64,000 nucleotides of DNA from Piezodorus guildinii (GCA_023052935.1 CM041292.1:98013237-98077236), one strand, 5' to 3'; shown: positions 11,030-23,227, counted from the stretch's first letter. Program-made: numbers and translations. Notes: generated by a model not told the origin, from the sequence alone.

Positions 11030-11245
11030 GTTTTGAGGCCTTTGTCAAATTAGCAGTCTAGAGGTTGCTGTCAAACAAGGCAGGTAGGTTCGAATCCGTC
11101 CTGGGTAGGCCCAAGTTTATTCCATGGCTGTATCTAGAAATGGATCACGACCTTTCCACTCTGGTTGTAACTAGTAGATAGTCTGTAGTCAAGTCCATAA
11201 CCAGTCACGTCTGCTATAGTCTGTAAAGTAAGAAATAAATAAAGT
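11030..11245 (+). mobile_element. Putative tRNA-derived SINE, family 3
   Basis: A B-box-like ggttcgaatcc at 11087-11097 is preceded by 'tagcagtctagagg', a plausible A box. A ~130-bp body and an A-rich tail (aagtaagaaataaataaagt) follow. Only one copy is visible in the window, so the assignment rests on the promoter boxes and the tail. Confidence 0.5.
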
Positions 11246-11315
11246 AAAATAATTGTATCTATAATACTGGTGATGGATGTTAGCTGAATGCAGTATGAAT
11301 AAAGGATGTGCTGAA

Positions 11316-11368
<53 letters not shown>
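11316..11368. repeat. Compound (TC)n(TA)n microsatellite
   Basis: About nine TC dinucleotides followed by about sixteen TA dinucleotides. Confidence 0.95.
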
Positions 11369-11370
<2 letters not shown>

Positions 11371-12254
11371 CCGAGCCCAAGAGAGTAGAGGAACAGATTT
11401 TTTTTTTTCTTTTTAAATATTGTATATACATAAACAAGGAATGTAGATTATTACTGACATGCGAAAGGGGATGGCGTGTGACCATTATGAAGTTATAGTG
11501 TACGTTAGAAAAGCATAGATGCAATTTTTTGAGATGTTTAATCTCGAAACCAATTTTATATTTAAAGCTATCGATGGTGAGTGTCGGTAAGATTACAATT
11601 TATCGAGATGTAGAAGAAAAGACGACTAAATTTAGTGATTGGTAACATTTTTTTTTTTAAACATCAACATCAACCGGGAGTAACTATCGATGATGTTAAT
11701 TCTCCATTAACAATACATTTGTTTACGTACTCGAGCGCTATTCCATGTTTTCCTTTCATACAAGGATGTTGCGGGATGACAGTTCACGATTGGAGTGGTA
11801 TAATGGTCGGCCATGCACAGAGTCACGCTAACTTAATAAACTAGAGGAGCTGGACAACTAACTAACACCTCGTTAGGGACAATGGATGGTATCGAAGGCT
11901 TTGTTGCAGTCCCTCGTAATCTACGGCATCGCGAGCTCTAGGAGTCGACTATGTCTCAGGTTCTGCTGATTTATAGCGCCATTTTATTCCACAATCCTGC
12001 ATGTAATGAAATCCTGGTTTTTATTTTATTTTTTTCTGAAAAATCAATTATGCGAAAATTCATTGTGTAACCTGAAATGTTTTTAATGTGGACAATTTTA
12101 AATGGTTCCAGATTAAGTTTAAGGAAATAAGATGCTAAAAGGAAAATATTAAAGATAGTTCAAGCTGTAAAACGTCAAAAAATAATATATTAAATGCAAG
12201 ATGATGGAGAAAAAAAGAATGGAGATTTAGAGGAAGTTCTAATTATATCAAGTC
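11369..12254. other. Spacer, nothing firmly recognised
   Basis: Contains a GC-richer stretch at about 11640-11990 with short open frames on both strands. No confident gene. The 10-bp word aagatattaa at its end (12255-12264) is the left target-site copy of the next element. Confidence 0.45.
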
Positions 12255-12258
12255 AAGA

Positions 12259-12295
<37 letters not shown>

Positions 12296-12485
12296 CTAAG
12301 CCCCATGGGAGTTGGGGGTTGAAAAATCAAATAGAGGAAGGAATATGGGATCTCTTTTTCTGCATTACATGCATTATAAGAGGGGAGAGAGAATATAAAA
12401 AATTTCGGTATATGGGAGCGAATGGGAGTCACGTCTAGTGATGGGGCTCACTAGTCTTTCTGAGTCAGTTAGTCGTTATGGTTTC

Positions 12486-15122
12486 TCAGTCTAGTCTGAG
12501 GGTCCGTACATAGTCTTGCCAGCGCTGTGGCCGTCCTGTCGGAGTCAGTGTGTTAAACAGTGGGTTCGTGCAGTACCGGAGACTATCAAAGAATTTGATA
12601 TGTCTCCGAGAGATGAACTCTGTCACGGTCGGAAGTTCGAAGGTGTCGTGTATTTGGTCTGTCTTCGTCCTCTGTAGAGAAGTATGCCTCACTATTCGTC
12701 TGAGCACTCCATTTTGAAACTGCTGGAGCTTTTTTGCTATAGTTGGTGGTATATTAGTTAGCATCGGTGCTCCGTATAGGAGGGCCGGTCTAATTAATGA
12801 TTTATATATTAATATTTTCAGGCGGAGGGATAGATTCGGTGACGTTAGTAAATGATTTAGTCGATAGGACTTGGTCCTAGCCGAGCTAATCTTTTTGAGG
12901 CAGTGATTAGACAATTTGAGGTGTCTGTCAAGGGTGATGCCCAGGTAAACGATTCTATTGGCCGGCTTGTTTTTGATTCCCGCTACTTCGTAGGTCTTCG
13001 GTAGACGGCGCTTATTCTTCTGGAAAGAAAAAATAATACAGTCGGTCTTTTTGGGATTAACTGTAATATTTAATCTCTCCAGCTTTTTTGTTATCTCATT
13101 ACAAGCCAACTCCGCCTGATGTAGAGCTGTCTCTGCGTTCATCGAGCTACTGTAAATCGCTATGTCATCGGCGTAGGCCGCTACAGTAGCTGTTTTGTAT
13201 TTTGCTCCAACAGTTTCAGCTGTGTATATAGAGAATAGTACTGGTGATAGCACAGACCCTTGAGGAACTCCACAGGTGAGGTCGATTTCCTCGGAGAAGG
13301 CTCCGCCAACTAGCACTTCTATCTTACGCTCCTGGAGAAATGAACGCAAGAGGGTGTAGAGCTGCTCCGGAAACTCATTGTCCTGCAGTGTCTTACATAG
13401 TAGACTATGGGACACTGAGTCGAACGCCTCCGTGCAGTCTATTGATATCATTGCAGTGGCGTCATTTTTGAAGGAGCTCTTGCTCACTTCCGCTTGTAGC
13501 TTCGCCAGATGGTGATCCGGGCAGAGTCCGGCCTGAAAGCCGGTCTGTTCCGGTGGGATTAGGGCTACCTCTGAGCAATACGTTTTGAGATAATTAAGGA
13601 TAATTTTCTCAAAAATTTTGCCCAGGTGTGGAAGCAAGCTGATCGGCCTGTAGTCGGCTGGCTGGGCTCCATTCTTCGCGGGTTTCAATAGCGGGAAAAG
13701 GATAGCTCTTTTCCATGCCTCGGGGAAGTATCTCAGCCTGAGACAGGAGTTGTAGAGGTTAGTCAAATGAGCTAAGCCCCTCCTTGGTAGCTGTTTTAAC
13801 AATACAGTCTGTATCCCGTCATGGCCTGGGGCTCTATTCCCCCTCGAACGACGGAGAATTGCCTTAAGCTGTTTCGGGGACACATACATGTAATTGTTTC
13901 CTATTTCTTCAGTTGGAATTTCAGTGGGGGTCCCTGTTCGTTGTTTTATTTTTCCACAGTAGTGATCCGCAAACTTCTTTGCCTGCTCTTCGTCTGTCAA
14001 CAATCTGTCTCCATCATGAAGGACTGTAGAGCTTCGTTTTCTTGTGCTTGACTTTAGTAGCTTCCAGAACTTTTTGTGGTCGCCGTGCGTAGCCCGTAGC
14101 TTCTCATGCCACTGTGCAGTCCGCCATTGTTTCATGAGGTTTCGGATCTGAGTGGTAAGTGAATTTACCACTGTCTTCACCTCATGATCTCTGGTCCTGT
14201 ACCACTTATTCTTCCACTTATTGCGCAAGGCGATAAGTTTCAGAATATGATTAGGCGGAGGACGCAGAGCTGGAGGAAGTGGCGTGAACTTCGGGATGGC
14301 TACGTCGGCGGCATTTTTGATAATTTCAGTGAAGGAAATAATATAATCATCTATTTCTATCTTTGTCCTTAGGGGAGAGACTGTTGACAGTTTGCGATGG
14401 ACCTGCGCTTTATAGGCCTCCCAGTCTGCCTCTGAGTACTTGTATTTCAATGGTGGAGGGGCTGGTGCCTCGCCGTCAACCAAGTAAAGCACAGGCCTAT
14501 GGTCGGATATCTCGTTGTCCAACGCTAAGCAGTCAAGAAAGCGATGTGGCTGCCTCGTGAGCAGGAGATCAACTGTGGATTTCCGCTTCCGGTCAATCTT
14601 ATGTCTGAGGGTATGGGTAGGTGGGTGCACCACAGTAAACGAAGTTTTTAAGATCATTCTCCCAGCTTTATTGCTGGAATTGTTGTTCCAGACCGTATGC
14701 CGAGCGTTGAGATCACCAATCACCCAATGATTAGTTTTCTTAGCACACTCGTTCAGTAGCTGAGAGAACTCTACTGGTGAAGTACGGGGTCTCCTGTATA
14801 ATCCAGTGATAATGGTAGGCTTATTATCCAGGAGTACCTGCACCGTTTTGTGATGTATTCTACGGTCCCTGATAGCCACTGGTGGTGGGAGCTCCCTCCA
14901 TCTCGTTCCTTGGCGAATGGCTATCAGGACCCCTCCTGCTTTGTCCGTTGATTGATCGCCTGTTAGTTCATAGCCTGGCAGGCGCATGCGCTGAGGATTC
15001 ACTCTAGAGTCGGTGAGGACCACCACAGTGGGATGGGTCTGTGCTATTAAGGCATAAATCTCTGTAATTTTAGGCATAAGTCCGTCCGTATTGAAATTAA
15101 GTATAGTAAGTTGCCCATTCAT
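12486..15122 (-). CDS. Jockey element A ORF2: endonuclease-reverse transcriptase
   Basis: 878 aa, the usual length for Jockey-clade ORF2; no RNase H domain. The enzyme nicks genomic DNA and primes cDNA synthesis on the element RNA at the nick. Residues ~5-215 form the APE-type endonuclease: GDLNAR at 136-141 and SDH at 206-208 are present. The position expected to be the metal-binding Glu ('TET' in element B) reads T-D-S, with Asp38. The reverse transcriptase spans ~430-710: YRPISLLP (491), motif A with Asp562 in DCTEAFD, GVPQGSVLSP (618), and YADD at 650-653. The C-terminal ~150 residues hold the thumb and tail. The start ATG overlaps the ORF1 stop as ATGA, so translation probably depends on reinitiation or coupling. 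The frame is intact and catalytic competence is plausible but unproven. Confidence 0.95.
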   Translation of the reverse strand: MNGQLTILNFNTDGLMPKITEIYALIAQTHPTVVVLTDSRVNPQRMRLPGYELTGDQSTDKAGGVLIAIRQGTRWRELPPPVAIRDRRIHHKTVQVLLDNKPTIITGLYRRPRTSPVEFSQLLNECAKKTNHWVIGDLNARHTVWNNNSSNKAGRMILKTSFTVVHPPTHTLRHKIDRKRKSTVDLLLTRQPHRFLDCLALDNEISDHRPVLYLVDGEAPAPPPLKYKYSEADWEAYKAQVHRKLSTVSPLRTKIEIDDYIISFTEIIKNAADVAIPKFTPLPPALRPPPNHILKLIALRNKWKNKWYRTRDHEVKTVVNSLTTQIRNLMKQWRTAQWHEKLRATHGDHKKFWKLLKSSTRKRSSTVLHDGDRLLTDEEQAKKFADHYCGKIKQRTGTPTEIPTEEIGNNYMYVSPKQLKAILRRSRGNRAPGHDGIQTVLLKQLPRRGLAHLTNLYNSCLRLRYFPEAWKRAILFPLLKPAKNGAQPADYRPISLLPHLGKIFEKIILNYLKTYCSEVALIPPEQTGFQAGLCPDHHLAKLQAEVSKSSFKNDATAMISIDCTEAFDSVSHSLLCKTLQDNEFPEQLYTLLRSFLQERKIEVLVGGAFSEEIDLTCGVPQGSVLSPVLFSIYTAETVGAKYKTATVAAYADDIAIYSSSMNAETALHQAELACNEITKKLERLNITVNPKKTDCIIFSFQKNKRRLPKTYEVAGIKNKPANRIVYLGITLDRHLKLSNHCLKKISSARTKSYRLNHLLTSPNLSLRLKILIYKSLIRPALLYGAPMLTNIPPTIAKKLQQFQNGVLRRIVRHTSLQRTKTDQIHDTFELPTVTEFISRRHIKFFDSLRYCTNPLFNTLTPTGRPQRWQDYVRTLRLD

Positions 15123-16378
15123 GTCTGTATGATACTTTTAAAGAGATTGACTAGTTGGTTTGAGTTCTCGGTCAGTTTGTCTATGGCCTTGATGATATAC
15201 TCCGCCCAGGGGGGAGGTATATCATTTCGGGCCCTGTTCGAATACGAGTTGTCTGTCTGGTGAAGACGAGGTGAGGGTGGGGGATGAGCCTGGTCTCCCA
15301 TTGGCCCGCTAGCTGCAGGCTGATCGAGCTGCGTCTGTCTGGATGAGGTGTTGGGCCGGCTTGTTGTAGGCTGATTTGTCGAGTGGGCACTCTTCATCTT
15401 CAGACCTGCCCTCTCTTTAAACTTCTTAATCTTCTCCATAAGAGCTGTTCTAACTTTGCACCCTGTATAAGATGCGACGTGGGTTTCCCCACAGTTCGCA
15501 CACTTTACCGGGGCTACTGCTCTCGGGCAATCCGAGATGGGGTGTGGGCCGGCGCATCGGACACAAGTTATCTGCCTCCCACAGTGGTTTTTAGTGTGCC
15601 CGAATTGCTGGCATCGATGACACTGGACAATACCTCTTCTTCCTCGATAGGGCTTCACATTAAAGCGCACCCTATTTATCACCTGGAGTTTGGCAATGTC
15701 TTCAAGTTTGGTGGTGTTTGAAGTGGTGAGTAGAATAAGGGGCAGGTCGCTCTTCTTCCCGTCTTTTTCACTCTTCTTCATCCTTCTGACGTCTAATACA
15801 CCCTGGAGTCGCTGATTCAGCTCTTGCGTAATGTCATCGACGTTGTGATCGATGTCCAGATCATAGATAACATATTTTCTGGTTTTGGGGCCCCCACTTG
15901 ATGAGTAAGTATGGTAGGGGGTTTCTTTATTCTGTAGGAGGGCAGTGATGCCCTTATGAATTTCCATGGTATTAGGAAAGACCCTAACACCGTCTTTGGT
16001 CTTCTGTATTTCAAAACCCTCGAAACCGGCAGCCTGAAGCTCTCCGACCGCACTAAGGGTACTCGTTACCCCACTAATCACAATTGGCGGGGGTCGTTTG
16101 CCAGCGGCACTCTTGTCAACCGCACTATTATTCGCACTTTCGCTTAATATAGAGAACTGGTTGGTAGTACTCACTGTGAAATTGGTTGCGGAGTTTACAA
16201 TACGGCAGATCCTTTTCGGTTTGACCCAATCGCCGTCTTCTGTTCCTTTCGAGGTTTCTTTCCTTCTCGTGGAGGTCGCCGGTGCTGCTAATACTGAGGT
16301 CCGTGGTGATGCTGGTCCGGGAGCAGTGCCAGAGATCGCGGTATCCTCCATTTTCTTCACACCTTTGCTTTTACTCAT
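15119..16378 (-). CDS. Jockey element A ORF1: gag-like nucleic-acid-binding protein
   Basis: 419 aa from the ATG at 16378. The open frame extends six codons further upstream but only from a TTG, so I chose the first ATG (MSKSKGVKK). The N-terminal ~100 residues are Ser/Thr/Lys-rich and probably disordered. Residues ~155-250 resemble the conserved domain that precedes the knuckles in insect Jockey ORF1 proteins. Three CCHC knuckles follow at about 253-266 (CHRCQQFGHTKNHC), 272-284 (CVRCAGPHPISDC) and 293-307 (CANCGETHVASYTGC). The C-terminal region is Pro/Ser/Gln-rich. The family packages element RNA into ribonucleoprotein particles. It ends inside the ORF2 start as ATGA. Confidence 0.93.
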   Translation of the reverse strand: MSKSKGVKKMEDTAISGTAPGPASPRTSVLAAPATSTRRKETSKGTEDGDWVKPKRICRIVNSATNFTVSTTNQFSILSESANNSAVDKSAAGKRPPPIVISGVTSTLSAVGELQAAGFEGFEIQKTKDGVRVFPNTMEIHKGITALLQNKETPYHTYSSSGGPKTRKYVIYDLDIDHNVDDITQELNQRLQGVLDVRRMKKSEKDGKKSDLPLILLTTSNTTKLEDIAKLQVINRVRFNVKPYRGRRGIVQCHRCQQFGHTKNHCGRQITCVRCAGPHPISDCPRAVAPVKCANCGETHVASYTGCKVRTALMEKIKKFKERAGLKMKSAHSTNQPTTSRPNTSSRQTQLDQPAASGPMGDQAHPPPSPRLHQTDNSYSNRARNDIPPPWAEYIIKAIDKLTENSNQLVNLFKSIIQT

Positions 16379-16638
16379 TTGAAATGAAGAAAACAAAAGA
16401 AGGAGTAGAGAGACTTACAAGAGCAACGCTGCCCTTACCCAAGTGGGTGGCTGTCCGGTTTGTTCCACTAGATATGCGTGGACCGTAACAGCTCAAAGGC
16501 GCTAATCGTTGTAAGCCTCAGGACGCTATCTAACAAAAACTAACACTATTTGTTGATCGGGAATGTGGCTTAATGCCACACGAAAAAGTATAGTATAGTT
16601 TTAATTATATTTTAATTATATTAGTTTTAAGATATTAA

Positions 16639-19341
16639 TTACAATTGCAAAGTATAGTTGAAAGATAATTAAACTTTAATTGCACGAGAGATTAAACTTT
16701 CTCTCCGCAGTTTAAATCCGTTACACAGTACTACAAAAGACCATTAAACATGTAATTTTGGTGGGTATTCTATAAACAATATCTCGGTATAGCTATATAA
16801 ATGGTAATCTGAAAAAACAAAAGCATAAAGCTTTCACGGGAAAAGTATTTTTAAAACTGTATATCAGGTAATAAAAATATAACAAAGGAAAATTAACTTT
16901 CTTATTATAGCTATATTTTTTTCTTTTTTCATATTGTGGTTCTAATATAATTCTGTATAAAAAATATTTCATATTTATTTATTTAGTCTGTTTTATATTC
17001 TTATAAGATATTTGTTTATTACCTTTCCATGTCATTTAATTTTATTGTATAAAAACCGAAATAGCTTTAGGTCATGCTTGATAAAAATATCTCGAGAAAA
17101 ATATGTTAATCAAAGTACATTTAAAATTATTTGGGTACAACTCAAAGTACAAAGATAATTGGAAATTGAGGTGAAATTACAATGTTTCAGACCAAAAATT
17201 AGTTTTTTTATTTTATATATTTTTTTTAAATAATTTGTAACCATAATAAACATACGTTTTGCGAACTGAAAGTTTACACTTCCTCTACAGAAAATTGAAA
17301 TAAGGTTAAATAAAATGACTGATCCGAATTTAATGGCCCTTACAAGAAAAAATAACGACACAATGTAAAGAACCGCCGAACAAACAAAAGCAGGAAAAAT
17401 GGAGCTCTTTACTGTCATATTATACGCCATTCATTTCATATTTTCTTCCTAGTCAAATACCTTTCGTAGAAATATTTATAAAAAAAGGCTTACACCCACA
17501 ACAAAAAGTTTTTACGTCTAAAAGAAACTACTATTCATAAAAAGAAAAAAACTATATCGGCTCTAGGAGTTTCCATCTCCTATGAGAAGCCAGAAAAAAA
17601 TAAAAAATAGATAGAATTATCTCCAGTCAATGACCAGGTGTAACGATAATTATCAATGACCGCAGCACAATGGATTCAGTCAAAACCCGTCCAAATTGAG
17701 TAACCGTGGAGTTGCATAATACAAGACTGAAACATGCTTATCATGTAAAAACATGCTAAGTGTGATATTATTGGAGCCATTTTTATTTATGACCATTTTG
17801 TCTACAGAGGCGTCAGACACAATATTAAAATGCTTTTTTTATTTGGAGTTCTTAGGGGACCAAAATTTGGAACAATGAGCAAAGAAAAAAAAGAAAGATC
17901 TTAATAATCTTTAATTCATTAGCTCAGTTAGTTTTAGAGATAGAGAAAATTCTTATTGGAGTGTTCTAACCAAGAAAGCGGGAATAATTATAAAATAGTG
18001 TTATTCAGTAGAGAATTAAATTTTCTACCAAATAAAAAAAAAAAAATATTGAAATTGGTTAAGCAGTTGTAGTAGATCATTTTCGTTTGAACAATTTATT
18101 GTTTTTCATATTTGCTAATTGCCTTTAAAAGCTATATAAACAGTTATACCCTAATATAGTAATTTGGAAAAAATAAACCATTATGTAATAATTGGCAGCG
18201 TTTTTTGTTTTTTTTTAATTCCATAATTATTATTATTATTATAAGACTTAGATTAATTTCAAACTAATTCCGAAAACTTTGCAAAAAAATCACTATACCA
18301 ATTATTTCTGTGTTATAAACAGTCTTCGGAGATTGAAAAAACTTATTGATAACAATAGTGCTACCATTTTCTTTTAAGAGCATCGAAGCTTAACATGCTT
18401 TTAAACAGTCATAAAACTTAATTAATGTCAGTTTTTATAGCAACATGAACATTTCGTCCCCTTAATTTTACTCAAGTTTGAAAATTTCATTATAATTAAA
18501 TAACAACTTTTTAATTCTTTATTCACTATTGAAAGCATACTATTATAATATATAATTTACTGTTGTGTTTACACCTAAATACTTCTTTAAAGTAGATACC
18601 AATTTATGAATTATCGTTCGAATAGAATGTAATTAGTACAAACTTAGATATAAGCATAACTTCTATCCAACGAGGATTTGTAAATATAATTTTTTAAAAC
18701 CACGAGTAATTTTATAAAGCATTACACAAAAGTCTCTTTCAATATATTTTTTAAGCAAAACAATTTTAATGATGTGTCAGGAAACTGTTTCTTTCTTTAA
18801 TTTTTTTCCTAAAATTATACTAGACCAAAATAAAAAAAAATAAAAAAACCTTTAATCACTCCAGATATGCCCTCTCCCTATTCATTATATGCATGTAAAG
18901 GAACGGTCCAGCAAAAAGGTTTATTTCTATTAAAAACCACTAACGAGGTAGATAGGAATGAAAAGATGTGAAAATTCTTACAACTAAAATTCATTAAATT
19001 AAATAAAAGTGTAACAAAAAGTTTATTTAGCTCTATCATTACAAATACAATATTCATAATTCGAAGCAAGTGTGTTTTTATTCATGTTTAAAAATTAAAA
19101 ATTTAATATACAAGACATGTATATTTTAAGACATGTATATAATATTTTACCAAATGTTTCGAATCTATCAAATATTCTTACCTATTGTTATACAAAAATT
19201 TCTATTGATATAAATAGCCTAAAGAGGGTTTAATTAAATCGGCAAATAAGATCATAAGCTAAACTTAAAAACAGATTGTGCTTTCATGCATTACTTTCAA
19301 TCGAGATTCTTTATCTTTAAGTGGTATTTTGTTTGATCAAA
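16639..19341. other. AT-rich spacer
   Basis: No gene recognised. The frame at 17430-17110 (minus, 106 aa) is Phe/Ile/Asn-rich with no motif and is probably chance. One dispersed repeat (17985-18205) is listed separately. Confidence 0.5.
17985..18205 (+). repeat. Dispersed repeat E, copy 2
   Basis: Homologue of 8225-8490, in the same orientation. Both contain a poly(A)-like run followed by attgaaattggtt, and later ttataccctaatatag. Confidence 0.6.
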
Positions 19342-19590
19342 ATGGAAGAGAAAAAATTCATTTTCGTCATTTAATGATTTTTTATTTACGAATGGAAAAT
19401 CTCCTGCACAGACGGTTAGCAAAATTTATAGTGTGGCGATGAAGCCCTAGGAGAAAGCAATGTCCGTATGTAGTTTGCTTGGTTCAGAACCGGAAATTTT
19501 GACTTAAAAGACGCAAAGCGCTCAGGTCATCCTTCAACTCTTCTGGAAGGACTGATTAAAAAAATTACCTGAACGATAGCAACATGTAAT
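19342..19590 (+). pseudogene. Mariner transposase N-terminal fragment
   Basis: The frame from the ATG reads MEEKKFIFRHLMIFYLRM, then passes stops and substitutions. It resumes with a 'CPYVVC..VQNRKF' region corresponding to the usual 'TVRTWFARFRTGNFDLKDA', followed by 'KRSGHPS'. This is the N-terminal helix-turn-helix DNA-binding half of a mariner transposase. The catalytic half is missing and several in-frame stops are present, so the fragment is dead. No inverted repeats were found around it. Confidence 0.72.
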
Positions 19591-22500
19591 AGATCAGAAT
19601 GGGTCATATATATAATTGATTGAAAATAATAAAATACAAGAATCTAATGTTTTTATTGAAATCAACAGTAAAAAAACGGTACAAACTAATTTTACAACTC
19701 ATTAACACTCATAACTACAGGCTGGACGGCAAGAGGGAACGGGTTCAATAAATTAAATTAAAATTTGTAACATAGATTAACAAAAATACTTTTTTTGATG
19801 TTTTGAAGCCTCACAGTTTAATAAAAATAATCATAAGGATTTTAGCATTTTTCAAGTTGTCATTCTTCATCTAAATATCAGTTTATAGTAAAATAATGAT
19901 TTTTTTTTGCTTGTAGTTTTTTAATAAATCGACATCCTGATTCTTAACAGATTCCAGGATTGTTATATGACATTATTTAACAATAATGAAAGCAGTAGAG
20001 CAAGATTACGTCAACGTTTTCCTAATCTAAATAATGATCATATTACCGTTTCTCTGCTATTGCGACGGTACTGATTTTCAGGAATGCATTTGATAACATT
20101 TTTTCTCCCGCCTTAAATTTGATAATAAAATTGAAAATTCCATATATGAATAGAAGGATAAAATGTTTTTTTGCTCTTGAAAAGTAGCCATTTTCATAAT
20201 GCTTCTTTCAGCATATGGCATGCATATGGCAATATGTTATCACAGTCATAACAATTATTAAGTGATCAAATGCTGAAATAGAAATGACTTATTTATCCTA
20301 GATGGTTCCATTGTAGATACTGATTTTTCCGATAATTACTGGCCATAAAATCGCCGTAATGCATAGTACAATTGCAAGAACGTGACAAAACGGTTGTTAT
20401 GGGTAGCTGAAAAGGTATATTACTGTTAAGAAATTTATATCTCCCATATCATGCAATTAGCTTTTCACTATATTTACAACAAAAAAAAAAAAAAAGAAAA
20501 GAAAAGAAAGATATTGGATGTGGTAAATATTCATTGATTTGTTAACTTTGTATTTATTTTACTTTTACTTATTATATTTTCTATTTTAACGTGATTTGTC
20601 TTTCCCTTTGTTCTTCAATAAACATTGTATTGTGGTGTTAGAGCACTTTTACACATTTTTCATATTAAAACAAATTGTAATATATCTCAATTAAAATTGA
20701 TTTAAGATAAAATATGTTTAATAAAATTAATCATAATAATTTGTTAATAATAAAAAGAAATACAAATAATACTAATGAATTCAATACCAAGGAAAAAGTA
20801 ACGATTAAAATAAATATTTTTATAAAATTTAAAAATTATAAAGCAAATAAATATTTATTAAGAAAAAAAGTTTGATTCAAAAAATTATATAAGAAGATGT
20901 GAGATTTTTCTGATTCAGAACTGTTTTTTATAAATCATATAAAGAAAATATGATATAATAACAATTATTTTTATTGGGACGGTGTATCAACCTTTTAACG
21001 TTGAAATGTAAATATTTGAACGTAAAATAAAATACCAACAAATTATTGCTCTTGTGTACAGAAGAAGAAGACGTGGGGAACTCCCTTACCAAAAATGACC
21101 ATGAAAAACATTAATGGTCGTTAAGCATACACAACTACCTACACACACAAAATTGGATTTTCGTTAGGGGTGACAAAATCGTTAAATTTAATAAATCAAC
21201 GACAAAATCGTTAAAAATAATAAAAGTCGTTAAACTTGGCCCAGACAAGTTTAATTACATATAAATTTGATAATTAAAAACGTGCTTTTAAGTAAAAACA
21301 ATCAATAACCACGCCTTTTTATCTTAAGACCTTTTTATTTTTTATTTGTATTTGTTCCTACTGTCTACACCCATCCAACTATTATATCAGTTACAACAGT
21401 TGAAGAGATAATATTAGTAATATGTATATACAAATAGGAAATTGTAAATAATAATAAATTTAAATATTTCTATTTATGTAATATGTCAAATCTGACAAAC
21501 TTTCTACCAAGAAAAAGTTTAATTTCTGAACCAGCGATATGCTTATACGTCATTCCTTCGGGTTTTATGGTCTCTGATTTCAAAATCTGAAGATAATTTA
21601 TCACCATCGAAAACATTCCCTTCTAGCTCACAAGTCAAAAGTTATTGTTCGTTCATATCATTTGAGTCACAGGCTCTGAGCCTAAGGTCAAATTAATTCT
21701 ATCTCATTTTTGGCTGAATAATGTTGCCATAATCAGAGATTTATCAGGATGTTCACGTTTACCAAAAACCTTAATCGACCTCGAGTACCAATGATTTAGA
21801 ACTATTTGATAGCTTTATTCGACCTATAATAATCTCGTCTGTAGGATGAAATATTTAGCTTATCTTTCTTACTTTTATAAATTCCAATAGATCAGTTTAT
21901 ATTCTCTCCCTAGGCATTATGAGTGTACTTGCAATGTTTGTCAGGACTTCCTTTCTTTTTATATATTCATCTTTTATTAATATTTCTGTAATACGAACAA
22001 AAAAAATAGCAAGCGACTAACATCAAAAAAGTATAATGAAAATCAATGTGTCTAATTTTATATGTGAACCCATATAATTATTTAAGAATTGAGTCTGATT
22101 TTAAAATTAGAAAATATCCAGTAACGGTCTAGTAGGGAAAGTATGAAAGTTAGTGGACTTGTGAGGGTTTCTAGCCGGACGTTTGCCAACCGCAGTGTTA
22201 TATGCTTCTTGATCACACGAGGTAATCTGAGTTTTATCTCGGAATACTAAATCACTCCTTGCACACAAAACTATGAGAACATAGCTACACGTTTTCATCA
22301 GACTTAAAGAAAAAGAAAATTTTTTATTCCCACTAACACCTAACAAATCGTTTGAGTTATTAGGATATCATTAAGAAAACAATATGTATAAAGGCATAAA
22401 AGCCCTTGAATGTTAAAAGCAGCGCACCTAGAAATATTCCTTAGAATACCTTCGGGTAATAGAAGGTCAAAAATCATGTGATATATGTATATATATATTG

Positions 22501-23223
22501 TATACTGTGTGAAATAAAAAAAAAAACAGAGGATAAAAAAAGTATAATCTCTGTATAATCCAATATTTCTTAAAATGTTTACAGAAAAAGGGATGAAAAA
22601 GAAAAGAGAAGGAGAAATTTAAGAATTATACCTGATGGGGTTCAGGGAAAAAAAAAAGTAATAGATTAACAATAAGCTTAAAAGGGAAAACGTAATACTC
22701 AGAGTTTCTTGCGAATTTTATAAACAAACAATTAAATAAATGACATATTGCAAAAAAGAGAAAAATCGACCACACTTAATCATTTAAACCTCATACTAAA
22801 AAGATATTTATTATATTCATATTCGAATGGTAGAGAATAAGACTTCAAAACAAATAATCACAGTATAAAATCGGTAAATTGAAAAACGAGTGTAAATGGC
22901 TTAATCAAAGAAAAAGAAAAGCATACTTTTACTAGCTTACCTGAAATTGTGAATCCAGATTGGTGAGGAAGATACTCGCAGTCTCAAGAATTGTCTAGGA
23001 CATGATTCGAACTATAAAAAAAAAAAATTAAATTAAAAAATAAAAATAAACAAATAAATTTAAAGTTCATCAAATAATTTAATTATTTATAAATAGTTAA
23101 ACTTATAAACTTCATGCCACTTGAATATATAAACATAGTTGTTTTTTTTCGACACCACATAAATACGCCGGTGAGATGATAAATATGTATTGCAATACTA
23201 AATAATATTTGTAAGTATATGTA

Positions 23224-23227
<4 letters not shown>
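19591..23227. other. AT-rich spacer, no gene recognised
   Basis: 3.6 kb of AT-rich sequence. A small direct repeat, gacaaaatcgttaaa, recurs near 21170 and 21200. Otherwise nothing beyond chance open frames. Confidence 0.5.

Larger units (their letters stand above)
12265..16628 (-). mobile_element. Full-length Jockey-clade LINE, element A
   Basis: A complete non-LTR retrotransposon on the minus strand. In transcription order: a 5' UTR of about 250 bp (16628-16379), ORF1 (16378-15119), ORF2 (15122-12486), a 3' UTR of about 190 bp, and a 31-nt poly(A), seen as T at 12265-12295. The 10-bp word aagatattaa lies immediately beyond the tail (12255-12264) and again at 16629-16638, which I take as the target-site duplication. 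The 5' boundary follows from that word and is less certain than the 3' boundary because the flank is AT-rich. Both frames are open, so the copy looks recent. One endonuclease residue is unusual (see ORF2). Confidence 0.85.

Noticed and set aside
11875..11911. Minus-strand 'DCNKAFDTIHC', resembling reverse transcriptase motif A.
   Set aside because: Only about eleven residues match and no neighbouring reverse transcriptase motif could be found in any frame, so it is too short to annotate.
15383..15721. 112-codon plus-strand frame (and other frames inside 12.5-16.4 kb and 53.8-57.7 kb).
   Set aside because: Antisense or out-of-frame shadows of the Jockey ORF1 and ORF2 genes.
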